Below, in pieces: positions 6,071 through 13,818 of a stretch of 17,323 nt of DNA. The position numbers were made by a program, and so were the translations under genes. Numbering within the stretch: the stretch's first letter is position 1; every line of letters starts with the position of its first letter. The notes beneath the pieces were generated by a model. That model did no database searches, had not been told where the DNA came from, and saw only the letters and a list, made by a program, of their open reading frames with translations. The stretch is from Methanobacteriaceae archaeon (GTDB lineage: Archaea > Methanobacteriota > Methanobacteria > Methanobacteriales > Methanobacteriaceae): assembly GCA_900766745.1 (NCBI GenBank), contig CAAFWR010000062.1, positions 1-17,323 of the forward strand, in the 5' to 3' direction.

Positions 6071-6526
6071 ATGAACAGAGGATTTCAAGAAGTAAGAAAA
6101 GAATTCAAAAAACATGGAGAAGCTGTGAAGCTTCCAACACGAGGCAGTAAATATAGTGCAGGCTACGATTTTTATTCGCCAGAAAAAATTGTAGTACCAC
6201 CATTTGGCAAATCAGGCATTATTTCAACCGATGTTAAAGCTTATATGCAGGAAGGTGAAGTCTTAATTTTGCATGTGCGAAGTTCAATTGGTATTAAGCG
6301 AGGCTTAACACTATCAAACTGCACAGGTGTAATCGACAAAGATTTTTACAGCAACCCTGACAACGACGGCAATATCTGTTTTGTACTTCAAAACAACACG
6401 GATAAAAAACAAGTCATTGAGAAAGGAGAACGAGTCATGCAAGGTATCTTTATGCCGTTCTTGATTGCCGATGATGATGAAGCGACAGCTGAACGACTTG
6501 GAGGTATTGGCTCAAGTGGAAAATAA
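6071..6526 (+). CDS. dut: dUTP diphosphatase (trimeric dUTPase)
   Basis: 151 residues, the normal size for a trimeric dUTPase. It hydrolyses dUTP to dUMP and diphosphate, keeping uracil out of DNA and feeding dTMP synthesis. All five motifs are present: AGYDFYS (30-36), HVRSSIGIKRGL (68-79), the uridine-binding loop GVIDKDFYSN with catalytic-type D91 (86-95), GERVMQGIF (near 124-132) and the C-terminal RLGGIGSSGK (142-151). ATG 6071 is preferred over GTG 6050 because AAGGAG lies eight bases upstream. Cytoplasmic. Typical for phages and plasmids that replicate their own DNA. Confidence 0.95.
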   Translation: MNRGFQEVRKEFKKHGEAVKLPTRGSKYSAGYDFYSPEKIVVPPFGKSGIISTDVKAYMQEGEVLILHVRSSIGIKRGLTLSNCTGVIDKDFYSNPDNDGNICFVLQNNTDKKQVIEKGERVMQGIFMPFLIADDDEATAERLGGIGSSGK

Positions 6527-6527
6527 T

Positions 6528-6668
6528 ATGTTAAAAGAGTTGAATGAGCAATTAGAAATGTTTATAACGGATTATGGGAATATCGTTGTTTTTGCTTGTC
6601 TAATTGCACTTCTATTGACTTTAATAGTATTTGTCTATTTAGCGTTAAATGATCGAATAATATTTTAA
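6528..6668 (+). CDS. Small membrane protein, 46 aa
   Basis: The ATG follows the dUTPase TAA by one base, with only a weak GGA ribosome site, so it is probably translated by coupling. After an acidic N-terminus (MLKELNEQLEMFITD) comes one hydrophobic segment (about 18-40, NIVVFACLIALLLTLIVFVY), then a short tail. A single-pass membrane peptide of unknown role. Confidence 0.65.
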   Translation: MLKELNEQLEMFITDYGNIVVFACLIALLLTLIVFVYLALNDRIIF

Positions 6669-6698
6669 ACCATTTGTAGTGAAGAAAGGGGTAATTTT

Positions 6699-7466
6699 AT
6701 GGTATATATCACTGGAGACACTCACGGCAGTTTCCATAAACTTCTAAACAAACTTTCGAGATTAAATATCAAGAAAAGTGACATCGTTATCATACTTGGC
6801 GATTCTGGGTTAAATTATTACTCGAGTATAAACGAAAGTACGGAAGCTACTCGTAAATATAAACAAGACGAGACCGGAAAATTTATGAAGCAGGAATTAA
6901 AGCAAGACTGTCTGGAAATTCTTGGATGTGTTCCCTATTTTCTGCTAATTCAAGGCAATCACGAAGCACCTGCTTGGCTTGTTGAAAAATACAACGCAAG
7001 AGAATGGAATGGCGGAACTGTTTATGTCGAGAATGGTTTTCAAAAATTCCTGTTTGCAAAGAACGGAGAATCTTTTGAAATTGAAGGGAAAAAGTATCTT
7101 GTAATTGGCGGCGCGTATTCGGTAGATAAATTTTATAGATTAAGTCGAAAATTTAGATGGTTTCCAGAGGAACAAATGAGTGAAGATGAAAAAGAAGCAC
7201 TTCTTCAAAAAATCAAAACAGACTCAAAATATGACATCGTTTTAAGCCATACGACTCCAATGGGTTATCTGCCTTTTGAAAAGTTTTTGACATGTGTTGA
7301 CCAAGATACTGTTGATAAATCTATGGAACAGTTTCTGTCAACAGTCGAGTCAAAAATCGAATATAACATGTGGTTTGCGGGACATTTCCATTGTAATAAA
7401 AAATATGAATCAGAGAATGGGAAAGTATTTTATATCCTGTTTGATGATGTAATGGGGGTAGGTTAA
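6699..7466 (+). CDS. Calcineurin-like metallophosphoesterase, 255 aa
   Basis: The metal-binding motifs of the family are complete and in order: GDTHG (6-10), GDSG (34-37), GNHE (86-89), SHTTP with H184, and GHFH (228-231). Together they form a two-metal centre for cleaving phosphomonoesters or phosphodiesters; the substrate cannot be inferred. GDSG replaces the usual GDxxD/GDxG form, within family variation. ATG follows AAAGGGG. No signal peptide, so it acts in the cytoplasm. It is followed after one base by the SLOG-family gene, suggesting a shared job on nucleotides or RNA ends. Homologues are common in phages and plasmids of Bacillota. Confidence 0.9.
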   Translation: MVYITGDTHGSFHKLLNKLSRLNIKKSDIVIILGDSGLNYYSSINESTEATRKYKQDETGKFMKQELKQDCLEILGCVPYFLLIQGNHEAPAWLVEKYNAREWNGGTVYVENGFQKFLFAKNGESFEIEGKKYLVIGGAYSVDKFYRLSRKFRWFPEEQMSEDEKEALLQKIKTDSKYDIVLSHTTPMGYLPFEKFLTCVDQDTVDKSMEQFLSTVESKIEYNMWFAGHFHCNKKYESENGKVFYILFDDVMGVG

Positions 7467-7467
7467 T

Positions 7468-7905
7468 GTGATCAATATTGCTATAACAGGTCCGAAGGAA
7501 TTCTATAATCGTTCTCTGGTATTTTACCAGTTAGATTATTTACTAAACAGCGTCGCATCAAATATCCAAATAGTAGAAGGTGGTACAACCTGTCTAGACA
7601 ATCTTATTAAAGACTGGGCAAATTCAAAGAATATTCCATGTATTGAGATTGTTCCTAACTGGAATCTGTTTGGAAGTGGTGCAGAAATGATTCGTAATCA
7701 GGAAATGATTCGAGAATCTCAGGGACTTGTTGTTTTTTACGATGGTTCATTCGAACTTGAAACCATTTTAGAAAGTGCTCTTAACAAGGGTATAGAAGTT
7801 CATGTTGTTGATATATTCTATAACAGCAGAACATACGGAAAAGCGTTTCAGCTCATTCTAAAAGAAAAAGGGGGTAAATATGATGAGCAAGAATTCAATT
7901 TTTAG
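7468..7905 (+). CDS. SLOG-superfamily (YspA/DUF2493-like) protein, 145 aa
   Basis: GTG start with a GGGGG site upstream; the nearby ATG is out of frame and stops at once. The Rossmann-like SLOG fold is indicated by MINIAITGPKEFY at the start, EGGTTCLDNLIKDWA (37-51), a PNW (63-65) and RNQEMIRES (76-84) followed by LVVFYDG. These match the GGxxGxDxLxxxWA / W / RNxxM pattern of YspA-type proteins, which bind nucleotide or nucleotide-derived ligands. Here GGTTCLD replaces the usual GG.xGAD, so ligand binding may be altered. It could process or sense NAD- or ADP-ribose-related molecules, in keeping with the macrodomain in the same operon; that is inference. It overlaps the next gene by 26 bases. 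Confidence 0.75.
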   Translation: MINIAITGPKEFYNRSLVFYQLDYLLNSVASNIQIVEGGTTCLDNLIKDWANSKNIPCIEIVPNWNLFGSGAEMIRNQEMIRESQGLVVFYDGSFELETILESALNKGIEVHVVDIFYNSRTYGKAFQLILKEKGGKYDEQEFNF

Positions 7906-8065
7906 ATTAGAGGTCAATCCAATTGTTTTAGACAATGGTAAAGTAGAGTGGGAAGCAGTTTATCCTGACTTGAAATACTGTGTCGGAGCTGGAGATTCAC
8001 CTGAAGAAGCTGTTCACGAAGCAGAACAAAATAAAGAAATTTATTTGAAAGAAATTGCTGCTTAA
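7880..8065 (+). CDS. HicB-like antitoxin-fold protein, orphan, 61 aa
   Basis: ATG 7880 or 7883 (the latter better spaced from GGGGG). The sequence VEWEAVYPDLKYCVGAGDSP then EEAVHEAEQNKEIYLKE matches the HicB-type partial RNase H fold: two strands, the P-D-L...GAGDSPEEA turn and an amphipathic helix. Classic HicB antitoxins have an additional DNA-binding domain and a HicA toxin neighbour. Neither is present here, so this is a stand-alone domain. It could neutralise a host HicA-like toxin, an idea that rests only on the fold. It is the last gene of the operon before the terminator at 8066. Confidence 0.75.
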   Translation: MMSKNSIFRLEVNPIVLDNGKVEWEAVYPDLKYCVGAGDSPEEAVHEAEQNKEIYLKEIAA

Positions 8066-8090
8066 GTCGATAATTTTATCGGCTTTTTTT
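8066..8090 (+). terminator. Rho-independent terminator
   Basis: GTCGATAA (8066-8073) pairs with TTATCGGC (8076-8083; inner pairs open to form the loop), followed by T7. It ends the 5052-8065 operon. Confidence 0.85.
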
Positions 8091-8101
8091 GTATGCAAAA
8101 G

Positions 8102-8144
8102 TGACGGGAACAGCTCTGAAAAAGGGTGTTATATGTGGTATAAT
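8102..8144 (+). promoter_or_regulatory. Promoter with upstream GACGGG box (copy 3)
   Basis: TGACGGGAAC at 8102, then CTGAAA at the -35 position, then TATGTGG and TATAAT (8139-8144), with exactly 31 bases between TGACGG and TATAAT. The run CAAAAGTGACGGGAA is identical to copy 1. It drives the operon starting at 8178. Confidence 0.75.
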
Positions 8145-8177
8145 ATATTCACAAGATAAGAGAGAGGAGTAATATAC

Positions 8178-8513
8178 ATGTCGCATACAGTAAAAGTCCT
8201 GTTATTTATCCTAGCATGTCTGCCATTGATATTATATTCCATTCAGTCACTAGGAAGTTTCATTCGATACTATAAACGCTTCATTCATGCAGAAGTGAAT
8301 TCAAAGAGAAGCTTCCGCTTATTATGGAGGCTGTCTACATGTGGAACAGACTTAATAGCTTTAGGAATGTATGTGGCGGGTGTTTATTTAGCTTATGCCG
8401 AATGTTTTGGGTTGTCATTACTGCTTGCATTTGGAGCAATGTGTCTAATAATTCTAGACCAGACAATTCCATTCATTATCGTAAAAGCAGCTCAGGAGAA
8501 GGGAACTTTATAA
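8178..8513 (+). CDS. Multipass membrane protein, 111 aa
   Basis: ATG follows GAGAGGAG. Three hydrophobic segments are visible: about 5-25 (VKVLLFILACLPLILYSIQS), 56-75 (TDLIALGMYVAGVYLAYAEC) and 77-98 (GLSLLLAFGAMCLIILDQTI). The loop between the first two is strongly basic (RYYKRFIHAEVNSKRSFRLL), so it should face the cytoplasm. No catalytic motif is visible and I do not recognise the family. First gene behind promoter copy 3. Roles such as a holin, phage-exclusion or anchoring protein are possible but unsupported. Confidence 0.75.
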   Translation: MSHTVKVLLFILACLPLILYSIQSLGSFIRYYKRFIHAEVNSKRSFRLLWRLSTCGTDLIALGMYVAGVYLAYAECFGLSLLLAFGAMCLIILDQTIPFIIVKAAQEKGTL

Positions 8514-8525
8514 GGAGAGAAAAAT

Positions 8526-8870
8526 ATGAAAGTATACAAGCAAAAGACAATCTCAGAATTAACTGAGAAAATCCAAAGTGTCAAAACATTATCAGATAAA
8601 ATCAATAAAGAAAATCAGGACAATCTTGAAATTGGAAAAATGGAAGGTATCGAATCTGTGTTCGAAAAACTTCACAGCATGGATGCAAATACGGTCTTGG
8701 AGTCAGGGTTAAATAACAATGCAACAGGACATACATTTGATGATTTCTATAGACTTTATATGAAATCAGATCAAAAGAAACTTATTGCTGAATGCTTTAA
8801 AATCTTAACAGACTGCGAGCTTGGAAAATTCTTAGATGAAGCTGCAGCAGTGCTGTCAAAACAGCTATAA
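8526..8870 (+). CDS. Hypothetical helical protein, 114 aa
   Basis: ATG follows AAGGAGAG. It is predicted almost entirely helical, with a Lys/Glu-rich heptad-like N-terminus (LTEKIQSVKTLSDKINKENQ) that could form a short coiled coil. The rest is soluble, ending in an amphipathic helix (GKFLDEAAAVLSKQL). No motif recognised. It lies between the membrane protein and the sigma-like protein in one operon. Confidence 0.75.
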   Translation: MKVYKQKTISELTEKIQSVKTLSDKINKENQDNLEIGKMEGIESVFEKLHSMDANTVLESGLNNNATGHTFDDFYRLYMKSDQKKLIAECFKILTDCELGKFLDEAAAVLSKQL

Positions 8871-8909
8871 AACGTGATATGGAACATAATATATAAGGAG
8901 TGTGGATAT

Positions 8910-11441
8910 ATGGCAAAGCATCAAACATTGACATCATGTCAAGACAAAACATTGGCAGATTTGGTAGATTATACAGGAAAAGAGAATTATCCTTTGTTTC
9001 TTTTTATGGATTTTTCAAGAAGCGCAGGCCGTAAATTCTTTATATGGGCCATTGAAAATGATGTCTTTTATTTTAAAGATTTATGCAAATGCGACATTAA
9101 CGAAATGTCGGAAGAATGGATGACTGAAAGAAGATTCAGCACATTGCTTTTAGCTTTAAAAGGAGTCGAAGAAATCGAGCTTCCAAGTGACATCATTCGA
9201 TATGCAATGGACGATCCATTTGTTCGCAGTTTGCAAAGCAACCCCGCAGAAAGATTTCCTGCAACATCACGTTTTGGATGTATTCGAGAAGTGTTAGGGA
9301 TTCAGGACAGCGACGCATATAAAATCACAGCATTTTCAACTGTAATGCTTATCAAGAAAATCTGGACAAAGGAATTCTTTGAAAAAATCATTGCAAGCTA
9401 TCATCAGCATAAAGCTTATTCTCAAAAAGCTTTGAATTACTACTATATTTCAGTTGGTGTTATCAAGCCTGTTCAGAATACCGCGAAAAAATATCCAATC
9501 AATGAAATGTTCTATGATTTAGAATATAAAGGACATGCTTTAAAAGAAGTTGATAATTTATCTATCGTATCTGTTCGATACAAAACAAGCATTGCTTTCA
9601 CAAACCGTTTTGAAAAGATTTATCCAGCAATTGATAAGAACTGTACAGATTTTGAAGAAGGTTTAAAAGAAGCTATCCAGAAATATCCTAAATATGAAAT
9701 GGTATGTGCACGTGCGAGTGGACAGACATTGCAAATGGTTGGTCAAGCCTATGGAAATGTTACACGTGAATGTGTGCGTCAGACAATGGATAAATTCTAT
9801 GATATTTATTTGGATGTGGTTCGAGTCTGGGCAAGGGCAGAAATGAAGTCTGTAACCAGCTTAAAGCCTTTATTCAAAGATGATTTGTTGAATCGAATTT
9901 TTACTCCCTATTTATATACAAATGTTCGAACTAAGAATCATTTTCTTACAAGACAAGGCTATATTGTATCAATCAGCTGGTATACATGTTTAGTCGATGA
10001 AGTGAAAGATTATCTAGATAAAAACGGATATTACACAAAGAAGGAATTTGCCAAGGTCGTCAAAAAGTACGGAATTGATTTAAACGACGATTTTGCTGTA
10101 ATGGAAGATAGTGGATTATTTGAAATCATGAATCTGAAAGCACGCGAAAATGCTGTATGCGAACCATTCCATTATTCTGAAATTGCTAAAACAGCTTCCT
10201 TAATAGTCTTGAAGCATTTCAAAGACGGAATTGCCGTTTATTCAGATGATATTGAGAAACTTAAAGACATTGCTCTAAAAGATTTTAGAGTAGATGCCAG
10301 AAAGCGTTCATGGTCGGCTACAATCCTTCGCTGTGAAGATATTATTCTTTCTGACAGAGGATATTACAGTCATGTAAAAACAATCAATTATGATGACACT
10401 GCCTTGTTAAAGACTGTAAATAATATCAAGAAGCAGCTTGAAGAAGACTTGTTTGTAAGTACAAGATGCTGGTTTGAAAGTCATCGTACAGAGCTTCAGA
10501 ATAGCGGTATCAAAAACGAGCACTTATTGTACGGACTTTTGACGAAAGAATTTAAAGATACATTCGATTACAGAAAGTATGTCATCTATCAAAAAGGAAG
10601 TCCTCTTGTTTCAAAAAGTGTAACAGATATTCTGTTTGATTATATCGTAGAAAACGGGCCTGTTTTCAAAGATGAATTTGTTAAGAAATTTCATTTAGAT
10701 TGTTCAATGCTTACATGTCTGACTATTTCAAAACCGATTGTATTGAAAGACGATGGAAAGGTAATTGCTATCTAGAAATCAGAAGATTATTCAACTGAAT
10801 TCAAGCATGCTGTCTTTAAAGCTATTGATGAGGATATTGAAAAATACGGCTCAGTTTTCAAAACTCGTTTATGGGGAGACGTCAAAGCATCTGCAGAAAA
10901 AGAAGGAGTCAAAGATGAAACGGAATTATATTCTATCTGCCGTCAACTGTTAAGAGACGATGAAGAATATATCGTTAAAAACTCCTTCATCTGCAAAGGA
11001 GAAAACATTAAACCTACACGTATCTTGGACGGTGTTTCTGAATTTATGAAATGTAAAGGTGTAATGTCTATTTCTGAGTTAGCCGAAGAATATTCTGAAT
11101 ACATGGGTTTTAACAAAGAACGAATCATGATCAATCTTTATTATGCGCCAACAGCTTATTTCAGATTAGGAACCAAATCAATCGTAAGCCCGTATGATGT
11201 CGAGATCAGCAAAACGACTAAAAACATCTTAAAAAAGGAATTAAACCATTACTTTAATAAGAATAACAAGCTTTCTTATTCAGATTTTGAGAAGATGGAT
11301 TTCTCGAAAGCTTCTGTTAAAGTCAATGGAAAAGACTGGGATATGACTTGGTCTGTGTTTGGAAGCTGTGTACGTCATTATTTCCCAGAATATATCGTTT
11401 CAAACGCAGGTAAAACAGCATATATCCAAAAAGCAATCTAA
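8910..11441 (+). CDS. Large sigma-region-4-like DNA-binding protein, interrupted by amber at codon 622
   Basis: ATG 8910 is preferred over ATG 8874 because AAGGAG lies nine bases upstream. The frame reads 621 codons, then TAG (10773-10775), then 221 more codons to TAA at 11441 with uniform character across the break. Residues 262-298 (ARASGQTLQMVGQAYGNVTR then ECVRQTMDKFYD) closely resemble sigma-70 region 4, the helix-turn-helix that reads -35 elements. The N-terminal 20-100 (FSRSAGRKFFIWAIENDVFY..FKDLCKCDINEM) resembles a helix-hairpin-helix or alpha-CTD-like module, less certainly. Several winged-helix-looking segments follow (around 370-420, 560-620 and after the amber). No polymerase-core-binding region 2 is seen, so it is not a standard sigma factor. 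It may regulate the boxed promoters here, an inference. If TAG is not read through, the protein loses its last quarter. Confidence 0.7.
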
Positions 11442-11501
11442 AATGTATCAAAAATGGTTCACTGTTTTCGTTAGAAAGTAAGGAAAGGAGTGAACTTTTT
11501 T

Positions 11502-12560
11502 GTGATGCATAACACAAAGAAAAGCCTAAAAAAACTTGTATCTGTCTTTCTTAGTGCCATCGTACTTGTAAACGCATGGACTGTAAGCACTGAACCTGTT
11601 TTTGCCAAAGATGGAGACATCATCATGAACGAATGTGGTGATGGATGGGTTGGTGAAGGAGACGCCTGTACGCCTGAAGGCCCAAAAGACAGTGAAGAAT
11701 ACAAAAACTTTAAAGATAACATCAAAAATACTATTGGGTATCTTCCTGCTACAGCAATCGTTAAAGCGTCTGGAGATATTGATTTCTCAGCTTATAATGT
11801 TAAGAACGTTGTAAAAGGACCTGATGGATATTATCTGCTGGAATTCAACACAATGATAGGCATCAATGACAAGATGAAGCAGCTATCTGCTCAGGCAGGT
11901 GTTGAATATGCAGGGCAGAACTATGGTTCTGTCGATAACGCTTTATTGGAAGGAGACAACTTCGAAGAATCTTTTAAAAAAGTTGTCGATGATTTAATTG
12001 CTACTAAAAATGCGTCTGAGGCAGGAAAACCTTCTGATGAAGCATTAAAAGAGCTGGAAGAAAGCGAAGGAACAAAAGTAAAGTTCCAAGACTTTGAAAA
12101 ATTCTATGAGAAAACAAACGGCAAAGAATATGACTTAGACGGGGCATATGGGGCTCAATGTGTCGATGGAGCAAGATATTATATTGGTTGGCTTGGCTAC
12201 GATAATCCGCCTCGAGGTGACGCTAGAGACTATTGGATAAATAAATACACAAACGGAATTCTTGAAAATTTCCTTGAAATAGAGCCTGGAGAACCTTTAC
12301 AAAACGGGGATATACTTGTTTATGGAGCTTTTACCGGCAACAGTCATGGTCATATTTCTATGTATCATAACGGGTTGTCTTATGGACAAAATCAGGGAGT
12401 ACCTGACGGTTCAGGTGGACCTTTTAATGAAATTCTGTCATATACAGCAACTCCTAATTTTTTAGGAGCTCTTCGTCCAAAATGTTACCGTAACGGTTCT
12501 GAAAAATACAAAGTAAAAGTCAATCTGGAAAAGAACGTGGAAGATGCTAAAAAATCTTAA
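11502..12560 (+). CDS. Secreted CHAP-domain peptidoglycan hydrolase
   Basis: AAAGGAG at 11484-11490 serves GTG 11502 or ATG 11505; GTG 11490 is too close. A Sec signal peptide is clear: basic KKSLKK, hydrophobic LVSVFLSAIVLVNAW, cleavage probably after PVFA. The C-terminal third is a CHAP domain (Cys-His amidase/endopeptidase): catalytic Cys in AQCVDGARYY (about residue 220) and His in SHGHISMYHNG (about 284), with the usual GDILVYG strand between. The ~180 residues before it are of unknown type, with a helical Glu/Lys-rich linker. It would cut cell-wall peptide or amide bonds outside the membrane. Having a signal peptide rather than relying on a holin fits a conjugation- or virion-entry-type wall hydrolase, as in VirB1-like proteins, better than a classical endolysin. 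Confidence 0.85.
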   Translation: MMHNTKKSLKKLVSVFLSAIVLVNAWTVSTEPVFAKDGDIIMNECGDGWVGEGDACTPEGPKDSEEYKNFKDNIKNTIGYLPATAIVKASGDIDFSAYNVKNVVKGPDGYYLLEFNTMIGINDKMKQLSAQAGVEYAGQNYGSVDNALLEGDNFEESFKKVVDDLIATKNASEAGKPSDEALKELEESEGTKVKFQDFEKFYEKTNGKEYDLDGAYGAQCVDGARYYIGWLGYDNPPRGDARDYWINKYTNGILENFLEIEPGEPLQNGDILVYGAFTGNSHGHISMYHNGLSYGQNQGVPDGSGGPFNEILSYTATPNFLGALRPKCYRNGSEKYKVKVNLEKNVEDAKKS

Positions 12561-12589
12561 TTCGCCCAGATAAGAAAGGATAAATTTAT

Positions 12590-13393
12590 ATGGAGAACAA
12601 ACAAGAAAAAACAAGTAAAACACCAGTTATCGTATCTATCTTTCTTGTCATTGTCATGTTTTTAAGCGTAGCAGGATATTTTGTGTTTCAAAACCCGCTG
12701 AATATGCTGGATTATGACAAGACAATCGTAGAGCTTGGAAAGCCTGTAAAGCCTTCAGCAAAGATGTTCAATCTTTCAGAAAATCAAGTACAAACAGATA
12801 TTTCATCACTGCTGAAAAAGCATAAAGATGTGGTTAAGAACAAAGACGGAACAATTACAACAAAAGGCAAGAAATACCTGAAAGCTGGAAAATATTCATT
12901 TCAGTTAAAATGCAAAGGAATCAAGAAGAAGGTAACTGTTGAAGTTCGAGATTCAAGCAAACCTAAATTCGCAAAATCTGTGGATACGATTACGATTTCT
13001 GACGGGTCGCAGCCTTTGAATCTGGAAGAAAACTTCGCAACAAAAGACAAATCAGGAAAGACAACTCTTTCCGCATTTACAAGCGATGTTGACTTTTCAA
13101 AAGCTGGAACATATACAATCAAAGTCTATGCAACAGACGGTTCTGGAAACAAAACATCAAAAAAAGTTCAGCTTGTTATTCAAAATGATAATGATAGTCT
13201 GAAGCATAAAAACAATTCAAATGCAGAATCACACCCTGATGGTTTCGTTAATGCCTTTAAAGATGAAGCAAGTGCAAACGCTGCTGGAAAAAAGATTCTT
13301 AAGGAAGGTGGATGCAGAGCCTACAAAGTCGTTGATTCAGGGTTTGGAGCTTATCGTCTGATTTTTAGAGATCCGTCTGACAAATACAAGTAG
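12590..13393 (+). CDS. Membrane-anchored Ig-like domain protein, 267 aa
   Basis: ATG follows AAAGGA. A short basic N-terminus precedes one membrane segment (about 12-34, PVIVSIFLVIVMFLSVAGYF), so the rest faces outside. Residues ~42-118 and ~120-197 look like two tandem bacterial Ig-like modules; the second has the pattern DSSKPKFAKSVDTITISDGS ... AGTYTIKVYATDGSGNKTSK typical of Ig-like/DUF5011-type repeats. A Ser/Asn-rich linker leads to a C-terminal ~45-residue module (GFVNAFKDEASANAAGKKIL ... YRLIFRD) that resembles a SPOR-like or small alpha/beta fold, with weak support. It lies between the CHAP hydrolase and the 40-residue membrane peptide in one operon, suggesting cell-surface work. It ends in TAG, followed at once by the next gene's ribosome site. 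Confidence 0.75.
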   Translation: MENKQEKTSKTPVIVSIFLVIVMFLSVAGYFVFQNPLNMLDYDKTIVELGKPVKPSAKMFNLSENQVQTDISSLLKKHKDVVKNKDGTITTKGKKYLKAGKYSFQLKCKGIKKKVTVEVRDSSKPKFAKSVDTITISDGSQPLNLEENFATKDKSGKTTLSAFTSDVDFSKAGTYTIKVYATDGSGNKTSKKVQLVIQNDNDSLKHKNNSNAESHPDGFVNAFKDEASANAAGKKILKEGGCRAYKVVDSGFGAYRLIFRDPSDKYK

Positions 13394-13413
13394 GCTGAAA
13401 AGGAGGAGCTATC

Positions 13414-13536
13414 ATGGATTTACTGACATTGAGCTATATTGTAGTTTCGCTTGTCATCTTGGTCGAGCTGCTGATTTTAGCCATTCTTATCAAAAGATTA
13501 AGAGCAAACAAACAAAAACCTGTCAAAGTAAATTAA
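13414..13536 (+). CDS. Single-pass membrane peptide, 40 aa
   Basis: The ATG lies behind a strong AAAAGGAGGAG site. The product is one hydrophobic helix (about residues 4-27, LTLSYIVVSLVILVELLILA) followed by a basic tail (IKRLRANKQKPVKVN), giving an N-out, C-in orientation. It ends in TAA directly before the terminator at 13535. It may be a small partner of the two envelope proteins upstream, or a holin-like or toxin-like peptide; none of these can be told apart here. Confidence 0.7.
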   Translation: MDLLTLSYIVVSLVILVELLILAILIKRLRANKQKPVKVN

Positions 13537-13560
13537 CCATCTGAGAAGATGGTTTTTTTT
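13535..13560 (+). terminator. Rho-independent terminator
   Basis: AACCATCT (13535-13542) pairs perfectly with AGATGGTT (13547-13554) around GAGA, followed by a run of T. It ends the 8178-13536 transcription unit. Confidence 0.92.
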
Positions 13561-13570
13561 GTTTGTGTTA

Positions 13571-13613
13571 TGACGGCGACAGTAAAGTATTAAAAAGGAA
13601 TATATGGTATAAT
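13571..13613 (+). promoter_or_regulatory. Promoter with upstream GACGG box (copy 4)
   Basis: TGACGGCGAC (13571-13580), then TATATGG and TATAAT (13608-13613), again with exactly 31 bases between TGACGG and TATAAT. The -35 position holds AAGTAT. The box has CG in place of GA at its seventh and eighth bases. It drives the 13646/13819 genes. Confidence 0.7.
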
Positions 13614-13645
13614 ATATATACATAATACTAGAAAGAAGGCATATT

Positions 13646-13816
13646 GTGAATACAGAAGAATTAAAGCATTTAAACAATACGATAGATGTTGGAATGAATA
13701 ATTTTATCATACTAAATCAAAACGGATATAGAGAAAATCTTCTCAAAACAAGAAAAGACAATATCTTTTGGCCAATAAAAGCCGAAACAGAATGCAAACA
13801 GAAATTGGAGGAATAA
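13646..13816 (+). CDS. Hypothetical small protein, 56 aa
   Basis: A GTG start follows AGAAAGAAGG by six bases. The frame runs VNTEELKHLNNTIDVGMNNF and on to ...KQKLEE with TAA at 13814-13816. The last codons contain the GGAGG ribosome site of the PcfJ-like gene, whose ATG is two bases after the stop, so the two genes are tightly coupled. The sequence is mixed charged, without membrane segment or known motif. It is first behind promoter copy 4. Confidence 0.65.
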   Translation: MNTEELKHLNNTIDVGMNNFIILNQNGYRENLLKTRKDNIFWPIKAETECKQKLEE

Positions 13817-13818
13817 AC

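Noticed and set aside
10765..10953. Separate small gene after the amber codon
   Set aside because: It is in a different frame from the large protein, whose own frame continues intact through this region.
1500..13393. Full reassignment of TAG to an amino acid
   Set aside because: TAG looks like a true terminator in several genes: it overlaps the next start at 4056-4058, precedes a hairpin at 1500-1502, and precedes a ribosome site at 13391-13393. Only partial suppression remains plausible.
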